DNA of 64,000 nucleotides from a gamma proteobacterium symbiont of Ctena orbiculata (GTDB taxonomy: Bacteria; Pseudomonadota; Gammaproteobacteria; Chromatiales; Chromatiaceae), in NCBI GenBank assembly GCA_003058525.1, contig QBVD01000037.1:1-64000 (forward strand). The letters are read 5' to 3'. The notes under the pieces are model-generated. The model saw only the letters and a list, made by a program, of their open reading frames with translations. It made no database searches and had not been told where the DNA came from. Position numbers and translations under genes: made by a program. Shown here piece by piece: positions 42,886 through 52,150 of the stretch (the stretch's first letter is position 1; each line of letters begins with the position of its first letter).

Positions 42886-44402
42886 TGCCGGCTATAGCGA
42901 TCCATCAGTTTCTCCGCTTCCTCAGGGCCTTCGCTGCCCTCGGCATAGAATACCGGTTGACGTTTTACCGCGCTTTCCCAGTTATTCAGAATGGGGGTCA
43001 CGAAACGCCAGGCGAACTCCACTTCATCCCGTCTGGCGAACAGTGTGGCATCCCCTTTCACCGCATCCAGCAGCAATCTTTCGTAGGCATCTTTGATGGG
43101 ATGGGTGTAGGTCTCGGAATAACTGAAGTCCATCTCCACCGAACCCACCTCCATCTCACCACCCGGCCGCTTACTGGATATTTTAAGGGCCATGCCCTCA
43201 TCCGGTTGGATACGGATGGTCAATACGTTCGGTTCAAGATCCTGACAGACATCATCGCGTCCGAACAGGCATAGCGGCACAGGGCGGAACACCACAGAGA
43301 TTTCTGTCATTCGCTGCGCCAGATGCTTACCGACCCGAAGAAAGAATGGAACCCCCTGCCATCGCCAGTTATCGATATAGCATTTAATGGCAGCGTAGGT
43401 TGGCGTCCGCGACAGCGGGTCCACGTTCTCCTCATCGCGGTAACCGCGATATTGACCAAAGACCAGATGCTGCAAAACCTCCTGGGATGAGAATTGACGC
43501 AGTGAACGCAATACCTCGACCCGTTTATCCCGAATATCGTCAGCGGCGAAAGAGACCGGCGGTTCCATGGCGCAGAGGGAGAGGACCTGCAGCAGATGAC
43601 TCTGTACCATATCCCTTATCACGCCGGTTTTGTCATAGAATCTACCCCGGCCTTCCACGCCGATGGACTCGGCTGCAGTGATCTGGATGTGATCGATATA
43701 CTTTCGGTTCCACAAGGGTTCGAATATGGTGTTTCCCAATCGGGCCACCAGGATATTCTGGACTGTCTCCTTACCCAAATAGTGGTCGATCCGGTAGACC
43801 TGATCCTCCTGCAACACTTCAGCGACGATCCGGTTCAGTTCGCTTGCCGATTCGAGATCCCGGCCATAGGGTTTTTCCATGATAACCCTCGTCCAGGGTG
43901 CTGCTGCACCTCCAGATTGCAGTAAACCGGCTTCACTCAGGCGATGCAGTATCACCGGTGCTGCGGAGGGGGGTGTGGCGAAATAGAATAGACGATTTCC
44001 TTCGCTGCCGATTACTTGTTCGATAGCTTCCAATGCCCCGCGCAGGGCAACATAACCTTCAGGGTCCTCAAAATTACCTTCCACATAGCTGATGCACTTG
44101 CTGAATGCCTGCCAGACACCGTCATCAATGGGTTGAGATCGCGAGTAGGTCTTCAGGCCGTCAAAAAGGATGGCGCGATATTGTTCATCACTTTGAGGCC
44201 TGCGGCTGTAGCCGATAACGGCAAAACGTTCATCCAGTGCCTGTTCGTGCACCAAATTATAGAGTGCAGGTATGAGCTTGCGTCGTGTCAAATCACCAGC
44301 AGCACCGAATATCACCAACACACATGGCTCTAATCGATCTGCCTGCAGAAACAGTTCATGCGCGTTAAAACGTTGATGTACCGGAATATCGGTGGACGTC
44401 AT
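42867..44402 (-). CDS. zwf: Glucose-6-phosphate 1-dehydrogenase
   Basis: This 511-residue enzyme oxidises glucose 6-phosphate and makes NADPH. The NADP loop is FGAAGDLTRRKL near residue 33, the catalytic/substrate motif RIDHYLGKETVQN is near residue 198-210, and EKPYGRDLESA precedes it. Length is normal. It is the first gene of zwf-pgl-gnd and uses an ATG at 44402. The 556 bp upstream gap is AT-rich, with a G-run at 44521; I see no ORF in it worth calling. Confidence 0.95.
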   Translation of the reverse strand: MTSTDIPVHQRFNAHELFLQADRLEPCVLVIFGAAGDLTRRKLIPALYNLVHEQALDERFAVIGYSRRPQSDEQYRAILFDGLKTYSRSQPIDDGVWQAFSKCISYVEGNFEDPEGYVALRGALEAIEQVIGSEGNRLFYFATPPSAAPVILHRLSEAGLLQSGGAAAPWTRVIMEKPYGRDLESASELNRIVAEVLQEDQVYRIDHYLGKETVQNILVARLGNTIFEPLWNRKYIDHIQITAAESIGVEGRGRFYDKTGVIRDMVQSHLLQVLSLCAMEPPVSFAADDIRDKRVEVLRSLRQFSSQEVLQHLVFGQYRGYRDEENVDPLSRTPTYAAIKCYIDNWRWQGVPFFLRVGKHLAQRMTEISVVFRPVPLCLFGRDDVCQDLEPNVLTIRIQPDEGMALKISSKRPGGEMEVGSVEMDFSYSETYTHPIKDAYERLLLDAVKGDATLFARRDEVEFAWRFVTPILNNWESAVKRQPVFYAEGSEGPEEAEKLMDRYSRQWREII

Positions 44403-44958
44403 ATTATCCGCCTTTGGGTTTCTGTTATTGTTTTGCTCTATCTTATAGCATGTTTAAATGCAAGGCTTGCGTTAATAATGGATTCCTCTTTCCCGATGCA
44501 TCGGCAATATCTCATAGTGCGGGGGGGGCATTTCATCTTCCAATACTGCTGCCACGCATAAATATCAGGCATCCAGTCGTATCGGTTCTGACATACGGCC
44601 CGACATTGGAAACCTTGGGAAATCGCGAAATATCCCGCATTTTTTATGAGTCTTAGTTTAGCTCGCCATTAAAAATATTCCCAAAACCGTTGTATAATTA
44701 ATATACTTTCGAGAATAAAGATGAATGAAACGATTTTTATCACTTAACTATCTATATTATTTTTTGGTTGGTTTCCCATCTTTAATAAATCAGGCTATTG
44801 ATCGAGCTATTCGACCCATTGGGCGTACAAACGGCGTGACCAACGCCATCGGACTTGCAGGGATAAACGCACCGTCAACGACCCTCAATCGTGGGGATGT
44901 CGCTTCATCTCACAATGCCTAAACACTTTTTGTATTTTTATAGTTCAGGTACAACACA

Positions 44959-45798
44959 TTGCATCAAGATATTAAAATTGGCGTATTTGTCGACGCAGAA
45001 AATGTCAGATATAACGGCGGATACCAGCTGCGCTACGACATCCTGAGGATGTTCGCAGCGCGATATGGCGGGTCCCTTCTCAGGCTCAATACCTACATAG
45101 CCTTCGACCAGGAACGCGCCAAGGAGGATCCCGAGTATCGTCGTCGTGCCATGACCTATCAGCAAATGGTCAGAGAGTACGGCTGGAAAGTCATTGTGAA
45201 GAATGTCCGCCGCTATACGGATGAAGAGGGTAACGTCACCACCAAAGCCAATGCAGATCTGGATATGGCTGTTGATGCCATGTTGCAATCGGAGAAACTC
45301 GACCTGCTGCTTCTCGTCACAGGTGACGGCGATTTTCTGCAGGTCGTGACCGCCCTGCAGGATCGCGGCTGTCGGGTTGAATTGCTCGGGTTCCGCAATG
45401 TTTCGCAGGAATTGCGCAGACTTGTAGACGATTACTATTCGGGTTTTCTGATCCCCGATCTGCTGCCGATCTCATATGAACCGCGCAATGATTGGGGAGA
45501 ACCGGGTTCCTGTGTCCGAGGGGTCTGTGCGAAGTGGTTTCCGGAAAAGGGTTATGGCTTTTTACGTTTTCTCAAACGTATCGATCCTAATATGTGGATT
45601 ATCGATCCCCGCCAGGATGGCTCTCCTTACGAGAGTGTCTTTTGCCATGCCAATGAACTGGCTGACGAAGTCACGGATGAAGTAATGTCAAATCGGGACT
45701 CCATACTCGAATTCTATATCCAAAAGAGTGATAAGGATGACGGCTACGTGGCCAATAATGTACGCCTGGTACCAAGCTATGGCGGCACGGGACTCTAG
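44959..45798 (+). CDS. NYN-domain (LabA/DUF88) protein with C-terminal cold-shock-like domain
   Basis: A 279-residue protein with a TTG start. The first ~165 residues form a NYN/PIN-like nuclease fold: DIKIGVFVDAENVRYNGGYQ at the start, ANADLDMAVDAML with the first acidic pair, and LLLLVTGDGDFLQVVTALQD with the second. The C-terminal part (about 185-279) begins SCVRGVCAKWFPEKGYGFLR, which resembles the GxVKWFNxxKGYGF cold-shock RNA-binding motif. This suggests an RNA-cleaving protein with its own RNA-binding domain. The stop codon adjoins a family A tip remnant. Confidence 0.75.
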   Translation: MHQDIKIGVFVDAENVRYNGGYQLRYDILRMFAARYGGSLLRLNTYIAFDQERAKEDPEYRRRAMTYQQMVREYGWKVIVKNVRRYTDEEGNVTTKANADLDMAVDAMLQSEKLDLLLLVTGDGDFLQVVTALQDRGCRVELLGFRNVSQELRRLVDDYYSGFLIPDLLPISYEPRNDWGEPGSCVRGVCAKWFPEKGYGFLRFLKRIDPNMWIIDPRQDGSPYESVFCHANELADEVTDEVMSNRDSILEFYIQKSDKDDGYVANNVRLVPSYGGTGL

Positions 45799-45820
45799 GT
45801 CCTGTTAACACCCATCCGGC
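45798..45820. repeat. Family A left tip remnant
   Basis: GGTCCTGTTAACACCCATCC resembles the left tip of family A and begins at the stop codon of the NYN-domain gene. The remaining gap to the Nudix gene is short and shows no second end. Confidence 0.45.
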
Positions 45821-45885
45821 TACAATCGTCCTACACTATAAATTATGTACAGGGACGTACCAGGCAACTGCCGTGAATTTATTCC

Positions 45886-46461
45886 TTAACTCGGATCGAG
45901 GATAATACGGTAACTTCCGGCTGTACCCGCAGCGCGAATTATAGTGCCGCTACGTAAAGGATATGTCCCGGTTTCGCGATCGGCGTAATAGAGCTTTAAC
46001 GACTCTTTAATCACCGGAAAAGCCAGCTTTTCCCAAGGTATCTCCCGTTCATCGAATAACTTGACCTCCAGGCTCTCCTCCCCCGCCGCAACATCGAGAT
46101 CGAGCAACCGGCTGCGAAACAACAGATATACCTGGTTGATATGTGGAAGATTGAATAGCGTATAGAGCCCCTCCACTTCCACCCGCGCACATGCCTCTTC
46201 CCAGGTTTCCCGGGCGGCGCCTTGTTGACTCGTCTCACCATTTTCCATGAACCCCGCCGGCACGGTCCACAAACCGTAGCGGGGCTCTATGGCGCGGCGA
46301 CATAAGAGGATCTGTTGTTCCCACACGGGGATGCATCCGACCACGATCTTGGGATTTTGATAATGAACGGTACTACAGATAATACATACATGTCTTGGCC
46401 TGTTATCACCTTCGGGAACCCTGACTTCGACTTCAGCGCCGCAGTGGCTGCAATACTTCAT
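45886..46461 (-). CDS. Nudix hydrolase with N-terminal zinc ribbon
   Basis: This 191-residue protein starts with a zinc ribbon (CSHCG at 4-8 and CIICSTVHY near 26-34), followed by a Nudix box GFMENGETSQQGAARETWEE at about residues 71-90, matching GX5EX7REXXEE. It resembles NudC-like and YjhB-type hydrolases that cleave dinucleotide or NDP-X substrates; the substrate cannot be told. It starts close to family A copy A4, which lies upstream. Confidence 0.85.
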   Translation of the reverse strand: MKYCSHCGAEVEVRVPEGDNRPRHVCIICSTVHYQNPKIVVGCIPVWEQQILLCRRAIEPRYGLWTVPAGFMENGETSQQGAARETWEEACARVEVEGLYTLFNLPHINQVYLLFRSRLLDLDVAAGEESLEVKLFDEREIPWEKLAFPVIKESLKLYYADRETGTYPLRSGTIIRAAGTAGSYRIILDPS

Positions 46462-46472
46462 TTTAAAATCCT

Positions 46473-46684
46473 AAGGCCTGTTAACACTCATCCAATCGGC
46501 CCTGCCGGGAATTTTTTGTCCGGCAAGGCAGCGTGAGCGATGGGTAGTTATTCTGCATATGCTAACAATAGTGCCACTCGGCGTTGCTCGTCGTTCAGTT
46601 GGAATCACCAAACCTCTCTCCTCGCACCTTGATTGGCGCTTTTACAGGGGCAACTGAGCCAATTGGATGTGTGTTAACAGGCTT
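46473..46684. repeat. Family A element, inverted dimer (copy A4)
   Basis: The left tip AAGGCCTGTTAACACTCATC and the right tip GAGCCAATTGGATGTGTGTT-AACAGGC face each other. Between them lie a decayed module 1 (core AAGGCAGCGTGAGCGATGGG, apical stem no longer fully paired) and a module 2 in inverted orientation, matching that of copy A1 (GGCGTTGCTCGTCG...CCAAACCT). The 5' arm of module 2's outer stem is deleted. The element ends about 180 bp before ppx. Confidence 0.8.
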
Positions 46685-46737
46685 TCAGTCACTATTGTCA
46701 CCGATTGATGAAAGTTGCGTCCAGAGTACTATCGTTC

Positions 46738-46757
46738 ATGGGCTGTTAACAGGTTCC
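46738..46757. repeat. Family A tip-to-tip remnant
   Basis: ATGGGCTGTTAACAGGTTCC is again a pair of tips joined through TGTTAACA with no interior, about 55 bp after copy A4. Confidence 0.4.
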
Positions 46758-46864
46758 AGCCAGTAATTCCTGATATGATGTCAGACCTTATAAACAAGGC
46801 TAAAGATCCTCATCAAAGTATAACGAGCGCTCAGAATCACATAATGCAGGAGTCAAGACAGAAA

Positions 46865-48376
46865 ATGCCGGAACAGACCCCAGAGGCCAATCTCAATGAA
46901 GCGATCGCAGCCATTGACCTCGGTTCAAACAGCTTTCACCTGATTGTTGCGCGGGTCATCGATGGTCATCTACAGATCATCGACAGAATGAAAGAGACGG
47001 TCCGGCTCGGTGAAGGGCTGACTGCAGACAAGCATCTCATGCCCCACGTTGCAGAGCGTGCCCTTGAGTGTTTACGAAGATATGCGCAGCGTCTACGTCC
47101 GTTGCCGGCTGAAAATATCCGTGTCGTCGGCACCAACACCATGCGCCAGATCCATCCTGATGACAACTTTCACGGTCTGGCCGAAAAGGCATTGCTGCAT
47201 CCTATTGAAATTATCGCCGGACGAGAAGAAGCACGTTTGATCTATCTTGGTGTGGCGCATGGACTTGCCGCAGGCGATGAAACGCGGCTGGTGGTCGATA
47301 TCGGCGGCGGCAGTACTGAGTTGATCACCGGTCAAGGTTATCAATCTCATGAGCGGGAAAGTCTGCATATGGGGTGTGTCAGTATAAGCCGCAGGTTCTT
47401 TGCCGACGGTAAGATAACGGCACAAGCCATGCGTGATGCGGAGCTTGCCTGCAGCTTGGAGATTCGTCCGGTGAGGTATGAATTCAGAGATGGAGATTGG
47501 ACGCGGGCTATCGGCAGTTCGGGCAGTATCAAATCGATCGGTAATGTAGTCCTGCAACAGGGATGGAATGAAACCGGGATTAATCTTGAATCACTGGAGC
47601 GTCTCAAACGAACATTGATTGAAGCCGGCAGCATCGACAAGCTCGACCTGAAGGGTTTGTCAGAAGAAAGAAAACCGGTATTTGCCGGAGGTCTGGCTGT
47701 GCTATCGGCTATATTCGATCAGATCGGCATCGGACATATGGAAGTCTCCTCCGAAGCCTTGCGCGAAGGCTTGATATACGACATGGTCGGGCGTAATCAA
47801 CAGGAGGATGCCCGTGAGCGGACCCTTAAGACCCTGATGCGTCGATACGACGTGGATCAGGAACAGGTTGATCGGGTGGAGACTACCGCCCTGGCGCTCC
47901 TGGAACAGGCCAAAAGGCCCTGGAATCTGCTAGAACCGCGTCATAAAGCAATGCTCTCATGGTCAGCCAAGGTGCATGAGATGGGATTGACCGTATCCCA
48001 CAGTCAATTTCAGAAACACGGCGCCTATCTGCTGGAAAAATCCGACCTTTCCGGCTTCTCCCTGCAGGAACAGAAGGTTCTCGCTGCCTTGGTCAGAGGA
48101 CATCGACGGAAATTTCCAACAACCATATTCGAGGCACTACCCGAGGATGTCGTGAGCTGCACCAAACAGCTCTGCATTCTGTTACGACTTTCGGTACTGA
48201 CCCATCGTGCAAGATCCGCCGCGGCAAAACCCGTGCCGCGACTGGAGGTGGAATATCACAAGATATCCCTGGTATTTCCCGAAGAGTGGATTGCACACCA
48301 TCCATTGACTCGTAAGGAACTGGAACAGGAGGCGGACTATCTGAAATCGGCGGGTTATCTGCTCAGGTTTTCCTGA
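46865..48376 (+). CDS. ppx: Exopolyphosphatase
   Basis: A 503-residue Ppx/GppA enzyme that removes terminal phosphates from polyphosphate. The ATG at 46865 is chosen because MPEQTPEANLNEAIAAIDLG puts the DLGSNSFHLIVARV motif at the spacing seen in E. coli Ppx; in-frame ATGs at 46715 and 46844 would add a poorly conserved extension. The second phosphate loop is DIGGGSTELITGQ, and the C-terminal HD-like region holds HEMGLTVSHSQFQKHG. Its 3' end overlaps the convergent SCO gene by 22 bp. Confidence 0.93.
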   Translation: MPEQTPEANLNEAIAAIDLGSNSFHLIVARVIDGHLQIIDRMKETVRLGEGLTADKHLMPHVAERALECLRRYAQRLRPLPAENIRVVGTNTMRQIHPDDNFHGLAEKALLHPIEIIAGREEARLIYLGVAHGLAAGDETRLVVDIGGGSTELITGQGYQSHERESLHMGCVSISRRFFADGKITAQAMRDAELACSLEIRPVRYEFRDGDWTRAIGSSGSIKSIGNVVLQQGWNETGINLESLERLKRTLIEAGSIDKLDLKGLSEERKPVFAGGLAVLSAIFDQIGIGHMEVSSEALREGLIYDMVGRNQQEDARERTLKTLMRRYDVDQEQVDRVETTALALLEQAKRPWNLLEPRHKAMLSWSAKVHEMGLTVSHSQFQKHGAYLLEKSDLSGFSLQEQKVLAALVRGHRRKFPTTIFEALPEDVVSCTKQLCILLRLSVLTHRARSAAAKPVPRLEVEYHKISLVFPEEWIAHHPLTRKELEQEADYLKSAGYLLRFS

Positions 48377-48975
48377 AGCAGGGGTTGTATTGCGCCGAGC
48401 AACTCCTCGACGCTGGATCCATGGGCCATCCTGCGTACCAGCTTACCCTGACTATTGATGATATAGGTGTCTGCCGTGTGGTCGACGACATAGGGTTCGT
48501 CATCCTTTTTGTTCACGATACGGTATGCGCCGCCATAACGTTCGACGATATCGTCAATCATATGCTTACTGCCTGTCAGACCGAGTATTGAAGGATGGAA
48601 ATACTCCACATACTCCCTCAGGCGTTGCGGGGTATCGCGTTCCGGATCGACACTCACAAACAACGGTTGTATCCGATCTCGATCAACATCATTCATTGCA
48701 GACAGGGCTGTACTCATCAGTGCCAGATTGGTCGGACAAATATCCGGACACCAGGTATAGCCGAAATAGAGCAGTACGACTCTGCCACGGTAGTCGCTCA
48801 GACTCACTGGACCGCGATACGAGGTTAAGGAAAAATCACCACCTGTCGGTTCCGGGGCAATCTTTGGTTCAATAATAACATGCTCTTCCTGAGCGACAGG
48901 ACTCCAGAACAAAAGCAGCCATATGAGTACACCACCCGCCAACGCGATGGCTGTATAAAGTGCTGTTCTTTGCAT
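48355..48975 (-). CDS. SCO1/SenC family copper chaperone
   Basis: A membrane-anchored thioredoxin-fold protein of 206 residues that delivers copper to CuA of the oxidase. One N-terminal helix (ALYTAIALAGGVLIWLLLFW) precedes the domain with the copper motif GYTWCPDICPTNL near residue 72-84 and the third ligand His in YVVDHTADTYIIN. It lies 14 kb from the cox operon, where a SCO gene is commonly the last member. It is convergent with ppx and stands alone. Confidence 0.9.
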   Translation of the reverse strand: MQRTALYTAIALAGGVLIWLLLFWSPVAQEEHVIIEPKIAPEPTGGDFSLTSYRGPVSLSDYRGRVVLLYFGYTWCPDICPTNLALMSTALSAMNDVDRDRIQPLFVSVDPERDTPQRLREYVEYFHPSILGLTGSKHMIDDIVERYGGAYRIVNKKDDEPYVVDHTADTYIINSQGKLVRRMAHGSSVEELLGAIQPLLQENLSR

Positions 48976-49038
48976 TTCTAAAACTCTATCACCTGAATAC
49001 TGTGGTCAAACTGCAACCCGTCCGTCACGGTGATCAAA

Positions 49039-49056
49039 AGCCTGTCAACAGGCCCT
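49039..49056. repeat. Family A tip-to-tip remnant
   Basis: AGCCTGTCAACAGGCCCT reads, inverted, AGGGCCTGTTGACAGGCT: the left tip (TGTTGACA variant as in copy A2) joined to a right tip with no interior. It lies between the SCO gene and the exported protein downstream of parE. Confidence 0.4.
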
Positions 49057-49219
49057 GGCAGTTGGTGTATCGCCACTGACCATCAATCCAGCAACCGAAT
49101 AGATCGACTTGGTTACCGGGTCAGTGGATAACGATGGCAATGATGCATGGTGTTTACAGGTCAATCATTGATATATGGCAAATCACTGGATTTGTCTCAG
49201 ATACGTCGACCGAGTATTG

Positions 49220-49801
49220 TTACTCCGTTGCTTGCGGGGATTCTTCCCGCGATGCCCCAGACACCAGTTGTAAACTCTGATCCATCAATTGACTGTAATC
49301 TTGAAGCAGAGAGAGCAGTTGACTGTCTTCCTCATTGATTTCGATGTTCTGAAGCTCTTTTTCCTCCGACACACCATATTTCTTCATGATCCGTTGCGTT
49401 ACATGCGACAGGCCCTGATGCAAGGTAGAGGCCTTGCGACGAAGATCATCCACCAGGAAGTGGGCCCTGATGGAGTTGACACGATTAGTTTCATGCATCG
49501 CGATCAAACGCTCGATATCGGTTTGCGCTTTTCCAATACTACGTTCGATGTTGTGAATCTCCCTGACATCGAACTTCATATTCATGCGTACGCTTCTCAA
49601 TTGTATGCGTAATTGCGGCGCCAGCTGCTGCATGGCCCTCAAGTGCTCAATCATACTCATGAGGGCAATCTCATCGAGAGGTTCGAAATCAGCCGCGCAC
49701 ACGGGTTTCGGCCAGCCACTGGCCAAAACCAGGCCGAAGACCAATAAAAAGCCACTCACTACAAACTTAGCCTTGTAAAAACAATTGCAATTCCACCTCA
49801 T
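49220..49801 (-). CDS. Exported helical protein of unknown function
   Basis: A 193-residue protein. The N-terminus (VVSGFLLVFGLVLASGWPKP with VCAADF after it) is a signal peptide. The mature part is almost entirely helical, with predicted coiled-coil stretches (EIHNIERSIGKAQTDIERLI and KKYGVSEEKELQNIEI). It begins 16 bp after parE ends on the same strand, so it may be co-transcribed with it. I do not recognise the family. Confidence 0.6.
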   Translation of the reverse strand: MRWNCNCFYKAKFVVSGFLLVFGLVLASGWPKPVCAADFEPLDEIALMSMIEHLRAMQQLAPQLRIQLRSVRMNMKFDVREIHNIERSIGKAQTDIERLIAMHETNRVNSIRAHFLVDDLRRKASTLHQGLSHVTQRIMKKYGVSEEKELQNIEINEEDSQLLSLLQDYSQLMDQSLQLVSGASREESPQATE

Positions 49802-49817
49802 TGTTAGATCTCAATCG

Positions 49818-51704
49818 TCATATCTCAGCCAAATCCCCTTTCTTTTCCAGCCACTTTTTACGATCAGACGCCCTTTTCTTGGCAAGCATCATATCCATGA
49901 TACGGTTTGTGTTGTCACCATGTTCTATCGTCAACTGTATCAGGCGCCGGGTATCCGGATGAATAGTCGTTTCCCGTAGCTGTAGAGGATTCATTTCACC
50001 CAGACCTTTAAATCGTTGCACATTGATTTTGCCACGTAATTTCTCCGCTTCAATGCGATCCAACACCCCCTGTTTTTCCGAGTCATCCAATGCATAGAAG
50101 ACCTGTTTTCCCACATCGATCCTGTAAAGCGGCGGCATGGCTATGTAGACATGTCCTTGCTCCACAAGTTGCTTGAAATGACGCAGGAACAGGGCACACA
50201 AAAGAGTTGCAATATGCAGTCCATCTGAATCCGCATCGGCAAGAATGCAGATTTTACCGAATCTCAGGTTTGACAGGTCGCTGCTGCCGGGTTCAACACC
50301 GATGGCAACGGAAATGTCATGTACCTCCTGCGAGGCCAGCACATCACCATGCTCAACCTCCCAGGTGTTGAGGATCTTGCCCCGTAACGGCATGATCGCC
50401 TGAAACTCCCTATCCCTCGCCTGTTTTGCCGATCCACCGGCTGAATCACCCTCTACCAGAAACAGTTCGCTTCTTAGCGGATCCACCGAACTGCAATCCG
50501 CCAACTTCCCAGGCAACGCCGGTCCCTGAGTCACCTTTTTTCTGGCCACCTTGCGTCCGGCTCGCATTCGGCTCTGTGCAGATGAGATCGCCATCTCGGC
50601 AATCTGCTCGCCCATATCCGTGTGTTGATTCAGCCAAAGACTGAATGAGTCCTTGACCACCCCGGAGACGAAGGTGGCACACTCCCTTGAAGATAGACGC
50701 TCTTTGGTTTGTCCGGAAAATTGAGGGTCCTGTAATTTGACGGAGAGCACATAGCAAACCCGATTCCATACATCTTCTGGCGTCAGCTTGACCCCGCGGG
50801 GAATTAGATTCCTGAATTCGCAGAATTCTCTGACCGCATCCGTAAGACCTGTGCGCAGACCGTTCACATGGGTTCCACCCTGGGAGGTGGGAATCAGATT
50901 GACATAGCTCTCTGTCACCAGTTCACCGCCTTCCGGCAGCCAGAGCACAGCCCAAGTGGCGGTTTCGGTATTCCCTGACATCTCGCCCACAAATGCCTGT
51001 TGCGGGATTTTTGCCACGCCCTGCAAGGCATCCAGCAAGTAGTCTCTCAACCCATCCTGGTAGATCCATGCCTCCTTTTCACCGCTCTTCTCATCGAAAA
51101 ATGAGACTTTCAGACCGGGACAGAGGACCGCTTTCGCCCTGAGAACATGGCGCAATTGACGCGTAGAGAAGCGAGAGGAGTCAAAATAGCCCGGATCCGG
51201 CCAGAAACGCACCCGGGTGCCGGTATTGTTACGGCCCACTTTACCGACGATCTCCAGGTCGGAGACCTTATGACCATCGGCGAAAGCCATATTATACTCC
51301 TTGCCGCCCCGTCGTACCCATACCTCCAGGTGCTTCGAGAGCGCATTGACGACAGATACGCCAACACCATGCAGACCGCCGGAGAAACGGTAACTTTTGT
51401 TGGAGAACTTGCCGCCGGCATGCAGTTTGGTCAGGATCACCTCGACTCCTGGCACTCTCTGCTGGGGGTGGATATCCACAGGCATGCCGCGACCGTCATC
51501 CACAACCTCCAGTGAATCGTCCTTATGCAGCGTGACGTCGATCGATTTGGCATAACCGGCAACCGCCTCGTCAACACTGTTGTCTATAACCTCCTGGGCA
51601 AGATGATTGGGCCGGGTGGTATCGGTGTACATCCCTGGTCGCTTTCGAACCGGTTGCAGACCGCTGAGGACTTCGATATCAGAAGCGTCGTAACTACCAC
51701 TCAT
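49818..51704 (-). CDS. parE: DNA topoisomerase IV subunit B
   Basis: The ATPase subunit of topoisomerase IV, 628 residues. It has the GHKL ATP site (EVIDNSVDEAVAGY near residue 38 and VDDGRGMPVDIHP), the QTKERLSS region, and the TOPRIM domain with LFLVEGDSAGGSAKQARDRE near residue 412 and ADADSDGLHIATLL. The length and the DRKKWLEKKGD-like end are typical of ParE rather than GyrB. parC is not in the window. Confidence 0.93.
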   Translation of the reverse strand: MSGSYDASDIEVLSGLQPVRKRPGMYTDTTRPNHLAQEVIDNSVDEAVAGYAKSIDVTLHKDDSLEVVDDGRGMPVDIHPQQRVPGVEVILTKLHAGGKFSNKSYRFSGGLHGVGVSVVNALSKHLEVWVRRGGKEYNMAFADGHKVSDLEIVGKVGRNNTGTRVRFWPDPGYFDSSRFSTRQLRHVLRAKAVLCPGLKVSFFDEKSGEKEAWIYQDGLRDYLLDALQGVAKIPQQAFVGEMSGNTETATWAVLWLPEGGELVTESYVNLIPTSQGGTHVNGLRTGLTDAVREFCEFRNLIPRGVKLTPEDVWNRVCYVLSVKLQDPQFSGQTKERLSSRECATFVSGVVKDSFSLWLNQHTDMGEQIAEMAISSAQSRMRAGRKVARKKVTQGPALPGKLADCSSVDPLRSELFLVEGDSAGGSAKQARDREFQAIMPLRGKILNTWEVEHGDVLASQEVHDISVAIGVEPGSSDLSNLRFGKICILADADSDGLHIATLLCALFLRHFKQLVEQGHVYIAMPPLYRIDVGKQVFYALDDSEKQGVLDRIEAEKLRGKINVQRFKGLGEMNPLQLRETTIHPDTRRLIQLTIEHGDNTNRIMDMMLAKKRASDRKKWLEKKGDLAEI

Positions 51705-51910
51705 CTTTCTCTGTCGATCCTATGCTAATGGTTATCAACGGCGGGAGTTTACACATCTGGAAGAGTGCTGGCGAGTCTCATCTAGATCATCCCCTCGTTC
51801 CGTAGCAGATCCAGTGTATCTCTATCATTGACCGGCGTATAAGGGGTAGGGTAGGTTACCTCTGATGCCCTGGCTTCCCGGGAAGCCTTCTATTAAAGCG
51901 ATAAAAGAAA

Positions 51911-52150
51911 GTGCCAAGAAAACCGAAAACACCCACCTTCGAAGAGGCGATGAAAGAGCTGGAAAGCCTGATAGACTCTCTTGAGCAGGGCGATTTACCG
52001 CTCGAGGCGTCACTGAAATCATTTGAACGTGGGGTAGCCCTGACCCGAATCTGCCAAGCATCACTGCAAGAAGCTGAACAGAAAATACGCATTCTCAACG
52101 GCGAGACACAAACATCCGAGCTGGAATCCTTCACCGATGACAATGAATGA
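51911..52150 (+). CDS. xseB: Exodeoxyribonuclease VII small subunit
   Basis: A 79-residue, helical subunit that binds XseA to form the single-strand exonuclease VII. The start is GTG. The family block FEEAMKELESLIDSLEQGDL then PLEASLKSFERGVALTRIC is intact. It overlaps ispA by 14 bp. The xseB-ispA pair is conserved in gammaproteobacteria. Confidence 0.93.
   Translation: MPRKPKTPTFEEAMKELESLIDSLEQGDLPLEASLKSFERGVALTRICQASLQEAEQKIRILNGETQTSELESFTDDNE

Noticed and set aside
44725-44922. 65-residue ORF before the NYN-domain gene
   Set aside because: It has a poor ribosome site, a composition unlike its neighbours, and no recognisable domain; probably chance in an AT-rich gap.
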